The notes under the pieces: model-generated | Told to the model about the DNA's origin: nothing | The model's input: the letters and a program-made list of their open reading frames with translations, nothing else | The model's database searches: none | Shown here: positions 53,641 through 62,592 of the stretch, in pieces | Layout: the number at the start of each line of letters is the position of its first letter | Position numbering within the stretch: position 1 is the first letter of the stretch | Origin: Amycolatopsis coloradensis | GTDB taxonomy: Bacteria > Actinomycetota > Actinomycetes > Mycobacteriales > Pseudonocardiaceae | Assembly (NCBI RefSeq): GCF_001953865.1 | Contig: NZ_MQUQ01000008.1 | Location: 184,766-248,765 of the forward strand | Direction of reading: 5' to 3' | DNA length: 64,000 nt | Made by a program: the position numbers and the translations under genes

Positions 53641-54888
53641 TCACGACGGCTTCCAGGAAGACGGCACGATCCGGTCCACCAGACTGGTCGCCTCTGCCCG
53701 GACAGTCGGGAGCGCGGACTGCTGAAGGGTGTCCAGCAGTCTCGCCGCCGATCGGCTGTAGTACAGATCGTCCGGCGACACCCGCTCGACCCGCAGCAAA
53801 GTGAGCAGTGCTGTCACATCCTCGCGCCGCGCCACCCACACCTGGGCGAGTGCCAGGTACAAGTCCACCACTTCATCCGCCGGATGGTCCTCTTCCGCGC
53901 GGACCTCTTCCGCGCGGACCTCTTCCGCGACATGAAGGGCGAGATCGGCCTGGCCGAGCCGAAGCATGCACAACGCTTTCCGGGCGGATACCGACGCGGA
54001 CCCGATCACGCGTTCTTCTCCCGACCGCCCGGCCTGGTCCAAGGCCAGTTCCTCGGCCGAAGCGAGATATCTTTCACACGTCCGATGGTCACCGCCCATC
54101 GCGGCCACCTCGGCCACGGACAAATGCAATGCGGTCAGGACACCGGCCGGGCCGTCGCGATGACGGCGGACCGCCTCCACGGCGATCGGCAACGCCTCGG
54201 TGGAATAACCCAGCCGCGACAACGCGTGCGCCAGCGCGGGTCCGCATTCGATGTCCGGAGACGTGACCGAGTGGTGCCCTGCGCGGCGCGCCGCCTGATG
54301 GACCGCGAAGTAGGCGAGTTCGTGTTCCGCGAGGCGCGAGAACAATGACGCCATGAGCAGGAGCATCCGCACGTGGGCCCGGCAGGCCGGGCTGAGCCCG
54401 TCACCGCACTGGCAGGGCAGCACTTCGCACACCTGCCACGACCGCGATAGCAGTTCTGAAGTCTTGCGCCCGACCGGATCGAACCGACGACCGGACGCCA
54501 CCCAATCCCCCCACAGCCAATCGGCTTCCGTCGCCAGGGTCGACACCGACTGCGCGTCCGGCCGCTGTTCCGCCAGGTTCTCGGGGTAGACGTCCAGCAG
54601 GAACAGGGAACGCCGCAGGTGGTCTGTCAGGGACCCCCCGACCCGTTCACCCGAGCGGCCGCCAGAAAACGCGAATCCCGGCAGCAACAGGGACGAATCG
54701 CTTACTCGGAGGACCTCGGACATCCGGACGAGGACTTCGATGCTGTCCATCCGCCGTGAGCCCTTCTCCACCTGCCGGAGCCACTCCTGACTTCGGCCGA
54801 CGAGCCCGGCGAGAGTCTTGCGAGACAGGCCACGTCTTCGACGCAAGGCTTCTATACGTTCACCGACCGTCGATTCACGGAAATCCAA
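53641..54888 (-). CDS. XRE-family regulator with TPR-like domain
   Basis: 415 aa. The helix-turn-helix is at residues 7-62 (GERIEALRRRRGLSRKTLAGLVGRSQEWLRQVEKGSR). The rest is a helical repeat region of the kind found in Streptomyces pleiotropic or pathway regulators. A small five-residue repeat, EEVRA, occurs nearly three times around residue 320 from a 15-bp DNA repeat at 53889-53930. The start is TTG at 54888 with GAGGGGGG close upstream. It converges with the SARP gene and probably co-regulates the lipid locus. Confidence 0.85.
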   Translation of the reverse strand: MDFRESTVGERIEALRRRRGLSRKTLAGLVGRSQEWLRQVEKGSRRMDSIEVLVRMSEVLRVSDSSLLLPGFAFSGGRSGERVGGSLTDHLRRSLFLLDVYPENLAEQRPDAQSVSTLATEADWLWGDWVASGRRFDPVGRKTSELLSRSWQVCEVLPCQCGDGLSPACRAHVRMLLLMASLFSRLAEHELAYFAVHQAARRAGHHSVTSPDIECGPALAHALSRLGYSTEALPIAVEAVRRHRDGPAGVLTALHLSVAEVAAMGGDHRTCERYLASAEELALDQAGRSGEERVIGSASVSARKALCMLRLGQADLALHVAEEVRAEEVRAEEDHPADEVVDLYLALAQVWVARREDVTALLTLLRVERVSPDDLYYSRSAARLLDTLQQSALPTVRAEATSLVDRIVPSSWKPS

Positions 54889-56031
54889 CTAGCCCCCCTC
54901 CGATGGTCATATCTGAGCACACATCGATGCCACAAGCAAAGCCGGAATCATTCGGTCTAAACAAGTCGGAAGTCCCACAACTTCTCAAGATCGACACTTT
55001 CCGGAAAGAAGCGAGAACAGACGAACTAACGGCGTACGCCTCGCGTCGCAGCAGCTCAAGCACCGATGTTACTGTCGGTCATGACCAACATACCTGTCCG
55101 AGATAATTTTGGGCCATCTGATATCGAGGGGCTCCCCTCACCTCGACCGAAATCATCATCCGAACAAGTGAAATCGTCGGGGCAACCATTCTTTTGACAG
55201 AATTCACGTCGGCTCACCGGACTGCATCCTGGGGACTCATCCAGGACGAGCCCGTGCGCGGCCGACGAAGATTGGGTACGGCTTCCGGATGCCGGTCGAC
55301 GGCCCAGCCGGTCAGGGGATGTCGTTTGCTGGAGCAGATATCAGGCGCTGTCGATGGGCGAGCCCGCTGCTGTTGTCGGAGCGTTCCCAGGTTCCGGCGG
55401 CTCAACTCACCGCCGACCTCGTGGCCTTGGTGCCGTAGCGGCGGATGAGGCGGTAATGGCGGGCTTTAAGCCGGATTTCAGGCAGTGGGCTTGACGTCGA
55501 CGGGTCTCGGTTTCATGGTCCAGCCCGGAGAGTCGGGTCCGAGCGTGCCGAGCCGGATGTCGCGCGGGACACAGACGTGCTGGTGTGGGCTGGGTGGACC
55601 TTCACCGTGCCGCCGCGGTGTCGGCGGCTGCGACGGGGCAGGCCTGGATGACGCGATTCGGGTGAGACCGTTGCCGTGGCGGGGAAGCTCGGGCAGCGCA
55701 TCAGCGCTGTGGCCGGAGAGTGCGGCGAAATTCTCGGCCTTGAAGAAGAGCTTGGCGATCCCCCGAGGCGCGCCGGATCGTCCGATCGCGACCGCGTCCC
55801 CTCGCGGTGGGGTGGCCAAGGCAGTGTTCATGCCAGCCTCGCCCCGCAGGTCCGCCGACGCACCCGTACTGTCGGACCACGACATCGTCGCGCGTTGCCG
55901 TCGGAGCGCAGTACCTCGATGAGGCTCTGAAGCATCGGCGTAGTCAGCTCACGCGGGAGGCGGTGCCCCGGGTCCGTGGTGCTCGCGGATGTTTGGGCTC
56001 GGGGCCATCATCAACCTCAGGTGACACAGGC
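54889..56031. other. long intergenic region between accessory modules
   Basis: About 1.1 kb. 54889-55200 is poorer in G+C and should hold the XRE gene promoter. 55480-55930 has open frames on both strands, but none shows normal coding bias or a recognisable domain. It may be a decayed gene or mobile element. No RNA gene was seen. Confidence 0.5.
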
Positions 56032-57771
56032 TCAGGGGCCGGGCGGTCGAAGTGGGCGATGGCGCGGATCGGCCCATCGGTCGCCGGGGCCTGGATTGTC
56101 AGGTGTGGTGGTGCCGCCGAGGTAGCGCAGCACGCCCCAGGCGGCGTTGAGGCCGGAGGCCAGGGCGTGGTCGAGCCAGCCGGGCGACCATGAGGTGTCG
56201 TCACCGGCGAGGAACAGCGGGTTGGGCGGCTCGCCCATGACCGCGGGCGTGCCGGTGAAGTTCTTCATGAAGTGGGCGAACAGGTCCCACTGGTAGGCGT
56301 AGTCGCCGGGGCGGGAGAACCGGCACAGCCCCCTGAAGTTGCGTTGCAACTCCCAGGAGATGGTGCGGGCGAAGGCCGGGTCGGCACGTTGGCTCAGCTC
56401 GTCAGCCAGCCGGGGATGGATCGCGGCCAGTTCGCGGATGCACGCGTCCAGCCGTTCCCGCAGCGTGGAAGGCCCGATTTTCATGGCGTCACCGGCCCAG
56501 GTGAAGCTGAGGACGAGCACACCGCGGCGACCGCCCGGTTCCCGCGGTTCGCCGTAGTCGAGGGTGTAGGTGGCGCGGGGAAGGCGGTCGGTGAGGGTGA
56601 CGCCGTCCAGGCTGGTGCCCTCCCAGAACGGGTCGGTCACCACCGCGGTCTTGGCCGACTGCCAGTAGCTCAGCCTGCGGATCGCACGCAGCAGCCGCGG
56701 CCCGAACGGCGGGCTGCCCCCGGGACGGGACGGTCGCACGACCACGGAGGTCTCGAGGACGTGCAGTTGCGGGGTGAACACCACGACGGGGAACCGCTCG
56801 GCGCGGCCGTCCTCATCGTGCACCACCACGCCGGTGCCGAGATCCTCACCGACCTCCAGCTCGGTGACCCCCGGCCGGGGCGCGCCCTCGTTGACCTCGG
56901 CCAGGCTCGTGAGCTGTCCGTCCGGTCCGGTGGTGCGGTGTGCCCAGTACGCTTCGGCCAGCGCACCGAAGCCCTCCCGTGGGTGGCGGGTGCCTCCGCC
57001 TTCGGTGGCCAGCAGCAATCGGAACGTCTCCAGCACACCAAGGTCGAAGAAGCAGTCCCAGGCGGCGGTGCCGACGCCGGCGGTGCCCAGCACCCGAGCC
57101 TGCTCCCAAGTCAGGCCGGCGCCACCGGGGTCGCGCAGGAACCGGTAGAAGCTCCACCGCTCGTAGCGGTCCACCACCCCGCTCCACAGCCGGCGCACTT
57201 CGGCCAGGTCCCGCTCGGCCACCGCGCTCCGCAGCTCGGGTAGCCCGACCCGGTTCAGCGCGGCTTCCCACCGGAGATGTGCGCGGTGGAACAGTTCGTC
57301 GTGCGGGTACAGGTCGGTGATTTCCCGCACCGTGCGGGTGATCCCGTCGACGTCGAGCACCGTGCGCGGTGTGGTTCCGGCGGCGTAGTCGTCCCGGAAC
57401 GGTTGCCAGCGCAGGCCGAACCGGTCGCCGTAGTGGTGCAGCAGGGTCGCCGAGTCCGGCACGCGCATGCATCCCAGCTCCACCACGGCGCTGTCCCGCG
57501 GGTCCAGCCGGACGGAGAACATGCGCCCGCCGAGCCGCCGTCCGCCCGGTCCGTCCGGCGAGGTCTCGGCCTCGTACAGGATCGGACGGCAACCGACGCG
57601 CAACAGTTCGTAAGCCGCGGTCAGCCCGCTGCCACCGGTGCCGATCACCGCGACCGGCGTGCCGAGCGCGGCCGGGGGGAGCAAGCCGATGCGTCGGTCA
57701 CCCGAAAGGTGGGCGGCGTAGTCGAACGGGAAGTCGACCTGGAGGTCGGTGGCGGGCGGGGGTGGCGGCAC
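56032..57771 (-). CDS. flavin-containing amine oxidase/amino acid 2-monooxygenase-like
   Basis: 579 aa. The Rossmann FAD motif is VAVIGTGGSGLTAAYELL (GTGGSGL at 44-50), with the second block ELGCMRVPDSATLLHHYGDRFGL typical of the tryptophan 2-monooxygenase/VioA/L-amino-acid oxidase group and the C-terminal FLAGDDTSWSPGWLDHALASGLNAAWGVL closing the FAD site. Such enzymes turn amino acids into imino acids or amides. The GTG at 57771 has AAGGAG upstream. It is the third gene after a pyruvoyl-dependent decarboxylase and an amidohydrolase, so it may act on an amino acid or amine in the same path. Substrate not determined. Confidence 0.87.
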   Translation of the reverse strand: MPPPPPATDLQVDFPFDYAAHLSGDRRIGLLPPAALGTPVAVIGTGGSGLTAAYELLRVGCRPILYEAETSPDGPGGRRLGGRMFSVRLDPRDSAVVELGCMRVPDSATLLHHYGDRFGLRWQPFRDDYAAGTTPRTVLDVDGITRTVREITDLYPHDELFHRAHLRWEAALNRVGLPELRSAVAERDLAEVRRLWSGVVDRYERWSFYRFLRDPGGAGLTWEQARVLGTAGVGTAAWDCFFDLGVLETFRLLLATEGGGTRHPREGFGALAEAYWAHRTTGPDGQLTSLAEVNEGAPRPGVTELEVGEDLGTGVVVHDEDGRAERFPVVVFTPQLHVLETSVVVRPSRPGGSPPFGPRLLRAIRRLSYWQSAKTAVVTDPFWEGTSLDGVTLTDRLPRATYTLDYGEPREPGGRRGVLVLSFTWAGDAMKIGPSTLRERLDACIRELAAIHPRLADELSQRADPAFARTISWELQRNFRGLCRFSRPGDYAYQWDLFAHFMKNFTGTPAVMGEPPNPLFLAGDDTSWSPGWLDHALASGLNAAWGVLRYLGGTTTPDNPGPGDRWADPRHRPLRPPGP

Positions 57772-57858
57772 GGCCGTCTCCTTCGGTGCTCGTTGACGGC
57801 CCGGCGCCGCCAAGGCTCTGCGAAGCGTTGTGCCGCGCGGGAGATCACGATGACGCGG

Positions 57859-59085
57859 TCACCGCTCGCCTGTCCTGTCGAATACGATCTCGCCGGAGCG
57901 CACGACGAACTCCACCCGGCCCATGGCGGCGATGTCGGTGAACGGATCGCCCGCCACCGCGACGAGGTCCGCGGTGGCACCGGGGGCGACGCGCCCCAGG
58001 TCCGGGCGTTCCAGCAACTCGGCCGCGACCGAGGTCGCGGCCCGCAGCACCCGCGACGGGGACAGGCCGGCCTCGACCAGAGCGCGAAACTCTTTCCACG
58101 CCTCACCATGCGGGAACATGCCCACGTCGGTGCCGAAGGCGACGCGGACTTCACTTTCGGCCAGCAGGGAGGCGGACTCGCGGAGGCGTCCGGCGCGGGT
58201 GCGGAACTGCTCGCGTATCCGGGGGTCGCGGCCGGACCAGAAGTCGTCGTCGTCGAGGTTGTCGATGAAGTGGCGTTGGGCGTACAGGGTGGGGCACAGG
58301 TAAGCGCCGTGGTCGGCGATGCGTGCGAAGGTCTGGGCCGAGCCCAGATTGGCGTGCTCGATGCTGCGCACCCCCGCCGCCAAGGCGCGCCTCACGGCTT
58401 CGTCGTTCATCGCGTGCGCGGCGCAGTGCAGGCCGTGATCGCGAGCCGTGTCCACGATCACGGTCATCTCTTCGATGGTGAAGGCGACATGGTCGGGGGT
58501 GTCGACCGGTGAACTGAAGCCCCCGCTGGCGGCGAACTTGATCCAGTCCGCGCCGACCCGTGCCTGGTGGCGCACGAGGCTGCGCAGCCGGGTGACCTCG
58601 TCGCCGAGGGTGCCCACGTCCACCCCGTAGCGCTGACCGAGGCCAGGCATCTTGTCGCCGTGCCCTCCTGGCTCCGAGATGATGTTCGGCGCGGCGATCA
58701 GTCGCGGACCCTGGATCAAGCCGTCCTCGGCGGCACGGCTCAACGCGACGTTGATCGGATCGTGCGCGCTGCCCAGGTCGCGCACGGTGGTGAACCCCGC
58801 CTCCAGCATCGCCTTCATCGCGGGCACCCCGCTCAAGGTCTGATAAGGCGTCGACTCACCGTCGTGCTGTTCGTCCACCAGATGGACGTGGCAGTCGATG
58901 AGGCCGGGCAGCAGCGTCCGCGCACCCAAGTGGACGATCTCCGGCTCGGACGCCACCTGGCCGGCAGGGATGACCGAGACGATCTCGCCGTGCTCCACGG
59001 TGACCGCGGTAGGACCGGTGGCGCGCTCGCCGTCGCCGTTCCAACAGCGGTCGGCGACGAGGGTCATGCGTGCCGCGCGCGACAT
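57859..59085 (-). CDS. amidohydrolase (imidazolonepropionase/prolidase-like)
   Basis: 408 aa. Metal ligands: H66 and H68 in DCHVH, a likely carboxylated lysine in ADWIKFAASGG, HCAAHAMN and SIEHANLG for two further histidines, and the catalytic aspartate in VAFGTDVGMFPHGE. It matches the COG1228 group of the metal-dependent amidohydrolase superfamily, which opens cyclic or peptide-like amide bonds (Xaa-Arg/Xaa-Lys dipeptidases, for example). The ATG follows AAGGAGGAGG, a very strong site. It lies 45 bp after the decarboxylase gene, so the three genes form an operon. Confidence 0.88.
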   Translation of the reverse strand: MSRAARMTLVADRCWNGDGERATGPTAVTVEHGEIVSVIPAGQVASEPEIVHLGARTLLPGLIDCHVHLVDEQHDGESTPYQTLSGVPAMKAMLEAGFTTVRDLGSAHDPINVALSRAAEDGLIQGPRLIAAPNIISEPGGHGDKMPGLGQRYGVDVGTLGDEVTRLRSLVRHQARVGADWIKFAASGGFSSPVDTPDHVAFTIEEMTVIVDTARDHGLHCAAHAMNDEAVRRALAAGVRSIEHANLGSAQTFARIADHGAYLCPTLYAQRHFIDNLDDDDFWSGRDPRIREQFRTRAGRLRESASLLAESEVRVAFGTDVGMFPHGEAWKEFRALVEAGLSPSRVLRAATSVAAELLERPDLGRVAPGATADLVAVAGDPFTDIAAMGRVEFVVRSGEIVFDRTGER

Positions 59086-59130
59086 GGCCTCCTCCTTCGG
59101 GTGTTGGTCTCGTTCGGAGTGGAATCCGGC

Positions 59131-59712
59131 TCAGAGCAAGAAGACCAGCGCGGCGACGATCTTGCTGACCCGGCCGTCCGGGTCGCCGACGACGGCGGCG
59201 GTGACGGCGTCCGTGCGGACCTCCTCGTCGCCGACGCGATAGCTGTCCCGGGTCCCGCGGTACTGCGCGGCGGCGTCATAGCCGTCGACGCCGAATTCGG
59301 CGGCCATCGCGGTCAGTGCCATCTCCACCGCCTTGCGTCCGGCCTGCTCGGCGGTCTTGCTCACCGAGTCCTGCTCGTGCACCTCCGCCACACAACCGAT
59401 CCCGCCCGCGACCGGCACCGCCAGGCCGACAGCGGCGGCGATGTGCCGCCCCGGCTCGTCGGTCTCGGCCAACGCCTGGATGGCGAACACGATCTGGCCG
59501 CCGTGCAGCAGTCGCAGCCCATCCTCGCGCGACACGGGCAGGCAACCCGGGGGCACCCGGCTGGACACCTGCACTCGGTTCACCCGCCCCAGACCGGCGT
59601 CCATGTACATCAGGTCGTGCGCCTGCAATTCCCGCTCGTGCACACCCACCCCGCTGGTGAAGAACATCCGGCCGGGCACCAGCAACCGACCCAGCGGCAA
59701 CTCCTGCTCCAT
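59131..59712 (-). CDS. pyruvoyl-dependent arginine decarboxylase-like protein
   Basis: 193 aa. MFFTSGVGVHERELQAHDLMYMDAGLGRVNRVQVSS... follows the PvlArgDC family: an S50-S51 pair in VQVSSRVPPGC is the expected self-cleavage site, where Ser51 becomes the pyruvoyl cofactor. Later blocks are HIAAAVGLAVP and TAEQAGRKAVEMALTAMAAEFG. The archaeal enzyme converts arginine to agmatine without PLP. Actinomycetes rarely carry this form. The ATG at 59712 has AAGGGGAG upstream. It is the first gene of a three-gene operon. Substrate could be arginine or a related basic amino acid. Confidence 0.85.
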   Translation of the reverse strand: MEQELPLGRLLVPGRMFFTSGVGVHERELQAHDLMYMDAGLGRVNRVQVSSRVPPGCLPVSREDGLRLLHGGQIVFAIQALAETDEPGRHIAAAVGLAVPVAGGIGCVAEVHEQDSVSKTAEQAGRKAVEMALTAMAAEFGVDGYDAAAQYRGTRDSYRVGDEEVRTDAVTAAVVGDPDGRVSKIVAALVFLL

Positions 59713-60436
59713 CGACCGCTCCCCTTTCGCTCACCCCCGTTCAGCCGGCTACGGCCGCGAGTGGTCGAACCCTGCACCGCCTCCTCCGGGCCTGCCTGCC
59801 TGCGTGCACGAGTGCGTTTCTGCTGTGCCGGCGGCCCAAATCGCTCGCGCGCACTCGAACCCGGGGCTCCACACGACATCCGCCTGTTCGGGGTCGTGCC
59901 TCACGTCGACCCTATGCGACGCTTTTCCTTCAGCCGCGGGATTTCGCGTTTTCATCCGGATGCCAGGCGGCGCCTCACCCTGGTGGCCGCCCAGTGAAAC
60001 TCGATGTGACCATCCCCGCACGCTCTCCACTCGATCGAACATTGACTGTTTTCGTCGGCGCCATCCCGTAGGGGGACGAGAGAAGCGGTACTGTCTCGTG
60101 TGCCGCTCCAGTTCGTCGCCGTCATAGTGCGACGTCTGCATAATTCGGGAAATCGAAGCTCCGCGAAAGCGGTTTCCGTACTACCTCGGTGACCGAGTCA
60201 CTAGCGCCATCAACTCGGATCCGAAACATTTACCCCACGGGAAGGTGAACATCGGCGTCGTGGTGAGGACTCGACACGAACTACGTGGAGGACGTTCTGC
60301 TCGTCTTGCCGCGCAAGGTGATCGACGAACCAGCTGCCTTCGGCATCGGCGACGCGTACCCGGTCAAGTCGTCCTCCTCCGAGCGGGTGTTGATCCAGCC
60401 ACTCGACACGAAAAGCCGGACGTCGCGGGCCTTTGG
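59713..60436. other. intergenic region
   Basis: About 720 bp. It holds the promoter of the decarboxylase operon near 59720-59900. Short frames occur on both strands without coding bias or domains. Nothing else is supported. Confidence 0.5.
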
Positions 60437-60634
60437 TCATCGCCCCAGGAGACGGGCGATTTCCGCGACTTCGACGCGACGTTGCTCGGCGCACAACGCG
60501 AGCAGAGACGCGGCGGAGCGATCATCGATATCGTGACGCCGCATGAGAATGTCCTTGGCCTTCTCGTGTCCCGCCATCTTTCGCCACAGCTGCGCACGCC
60601 ACTCGGCGTCGTTGTCGGTCTCACTGGTCGTCAC
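60437..60634 (-). CDS. stand-alone ANTAR-domain protein
   Basis: 65 aa, nearly all one ANTAR RNA-binding domain: AQLWRKMAGHEKAKDILMRRHDIDDRSAASLLALC matches the AKGILMxRxGxDxxxAFxxLR core, and VEVAEIARLL is the last helix. ANTAR domains bind twin hairpins in mRNA leaders to prevent termination. Normally a GAF or receiver domain is attached; none is here. It may be a small antiterminator or a remnant of a larger gene. It is divergent from a broken STAS gene. Confidence 0.65.
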   Translation of the reverse strand: MTTSETDNDAEWRAQLWRKMAGHEKAKDILMRRHDIDDRSAASLLALCAEQRRVEVAEIARLLGR

Positions 60635-60720
60635 CAGCGCAGCATTACTTACGACAGGTGCGTTTCGGAACGCCTACGCGCCGATTCACCGGGAAGAGTG
60701 ACGCTTCCGGAGGTTTTTTC

Positions 60721-61010
60721 ATGGCTGGCCTGATGTCTCTCTCGGCTGATGAACTGCGTTTCGCCCCGTCGGCGGATGTCGCGACGACATGCACGGCCGA
60801 GGCGACCGTAGTGTCGGTGACCGGTGAGCTGGACATGCTCTCCGCCGGTCCATTGCGGAAGTACTTCCTGCCGCGCAGATCGTCGATGCCCCCGAAGTGA
60901 CATTCTGCTGCTCCACCGGGTTCTCGGCGCTGGTCGACTTCGCCGGCCAGGCTGCCGCAGCCGGAGGCAACCATCCACATCGCCGCATCAACGAATGGCG
61001 ACGCCATTGA
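60721..61010 (+). pseudogene. frameshifted STAS-domain (anti-sigma factor antagonist) gene
   Basis: From the ATG at 60721, ATVVSVTGELDMLSAGPL is the first strand and helix of a STAS domain, but this frame stops at 60900. The rest continues in another frame: VDAPEVTFCCSTGFSALVDF and AGQAAAAGG match the strand with the phosphorylatable Ser and the next helix, ending at 61010. A frameshift lies at about 60850-60880, and the C-terminal ~25 residues are missing. The protein cannot fold as a normal antagonist. Confidence 0.75.
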
Positions 61011-61018
61011 ACCAGACT

Positions 61019-61960
61019 CTAGTCGCGGAACCGATCCGTCGCCTCCAGCAACGCGGCCAGTATGCCGGGCTCGTCGTACGTGTGCCCGGCATCCGGCACG
61101 ATCACCAGTTCCGACTCCGGCCACGCCCTGTGCAGGTCCCACGCGGAAACCGCGGGCGTGGCAAGGTCGTACCGCCCCTGGACGATCACGCCGGGAATGT
61201 CCTTCAGCGCGGCGGCGTCCCGGATCAGCTGCCCCTCCTCGAGCCACCCGTTGTTCACGACGTAGTGGTTCTCGATCCGCGCGAACGCCAGCGCGTATTC
61301 CGGTACGGCGAATTCCGCCACCAGTTCCGGCCGGGGAAGCAGCGTCACCGTCGCGGCTTCCCAGGTGCTCCACGCGACGGCAGCCGGCCCGTGCACACCG
61401 GGGTCGGGGTCGGCGAGCAGCTTCGCGTAAAGCTCGACGGGATCGCCGTCGAGCCCGGCGATCGGCGCCGTGAATTTCTCCCACAGGTCCGGGAAGACTT
61501 TCGCCGCGCCGCCCCGGTAGTACCAGTCCACCTCGGCTGAACGCAGCGTGAAGATCCCGCGCAACACCAGCTCCGACACGCGTTCCGGGTGCCTCTCGGC
61601 GTATGCCAACGCCAGCGTCGACCCCCAGGACCCGCCGAACACCTGCCACCGCGAGATGCCCAGCTGCTCCCGCAGGCGTTCGATGTCGCCGACGAGATGC
61701 CAGGTCGTGTTCACCGAGAGATCGCCCGACGCCGAAGCGTGCGGCAGCGACCGCCCGCACCCACGCTGGTCGAACAGAACGATCCGATAGGCGGCCGGGT
61801 CGAACAGCCGGCGGTGCGACGGTGAGCAGCCGCCGCCGGGGCCGCCGTGCAGGAACACCACGGGCTTGCCGTCAGGGTTTCCGCATTCCTCCCAGTACAC
61901 GAGGTTGCCGTCACCGGCGTCCAGGTGGCCTGACGCGTGGGGCTCGATCTCTGGATACAT
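61019..61960 (-). CDS. pip: prolyl aminopeptidase (proline iminopeptidase)
   Basis: 313 aa, alpha/beta hydrolase of peptidase family S33. HGGPGGGCSPSHRRLFDP (38-54) and FDQRGCGRS (63-71) are family blocks; S111 in GGSWGS is the nucleophile, and the histidine is in DAGHTYDEPG. It removes N-terminal proline from peptides in the cytoplasm. The ATG at 61960 gives the family length; the frame stays open further up without coding bias. It is convergent with the broken STAS gene. Confidence 0.95.
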   Translation of the reverse strand: MYPEIEPHASGHLDAGDGNLVYWEECGNPDGKPVVFLHGGPGGGCSPSHRRLFDPAAYRIVLFDQRGCGRSLPHASASGDLSVNTTWHLVGDIERLREQLGISRWQVFGGSWGSTLALAYAERHPERVSELVLRGIFTLRSAEVDWYYRGGAAKVFPDLWEKFTAPIAGLDGDPVELYAKLLADPDPGVHGPAAVAWSTWEAATVTLLPRPELVAEFAVPEYALAFARIENHYVVNNGWLEEGQLIRDAAALKDIPGVIVQGRYDLATPAVSAWDLHRAWPESELVIVPDAGHTYDEPGILAALLEATDRFRD

Positions 61961-62592
61961 GAGCCCATTGTCGGACACAGGGCGCTGATCATGGAGGAGA
62001 CGTCGACAACAGGACGTTCGTCCAGCAGCCCCAACCGCGTCAGCGCATTCCGGAGCCCGAACCCGAGCGCTACCGGCTCGTCGCCAGCCTCGCCTGTCCG
62101 TGGGCACGCTGACTCAGCGGGCTTCCTCGTCGTCACGCAGAGCGAAACCGACTAAGACGGCGAACTCTCCACCGCCGCAAAAACAACCACACTTACCGGG
62201 AACGCAGTGACGTCGCGGGCGGGCCCAAGCCCTTGACCCCAGCCGCCTCCGGCACTCGGTGAACTGACGAAGTCCGCCCAGTCGGGGCCTGTAGGACGTT
62301 CGGTGTAACTCCCGATCAGGGAAGTGCTTCTGATGACCGACGTGATGTCCGGCGTGGAGAACGCTGAGGACTCGAAGTCCGAGACCGGTGGGCGAACAGG
62401 CCGGTCCCCTCTCCTGCACCACGGGAGCGAGGTGGAGGCCGACCTCATTGCGAAGCTGCGGGTTCGGCCCCGCGATCGGAGTGATTGCGCGGTCCCGCCA
62501 CCGCAGTCTATCTTCCTATGTGTCCGAATAACGTTCCCCGTTGTGCGAATATCGGACGCCGTACTGTCCGGCCGCCTCGACGAGGAGCGAAA
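61961..62592. other. intergenic region upstream of the transporter gene
   Basis: About 630 bp between the divergent pip and MHS transporter genes. Frames of 60-110 codons occur, but their composition is not gene-like. A less GC-rich patch at about 62510-62550 is the probable transporter promoter, and GAGGAG at 62582-62587 is its ribosome site. Confidence 0.5.

Noticed and set aside
53889..53930. 15-bp tandem repeat in the XRE/TPR regulator
   Set aside because: It stays in frame and only repeats EEVRA in a helical region; probably replication slippage without regulatory meaning.
55478..55930. Overlapping frames of 80-145 codons on both strands
   Set aside because: No codon bias, no known domain and no ribosome site; possibly decayed DNA, not a supported gene.
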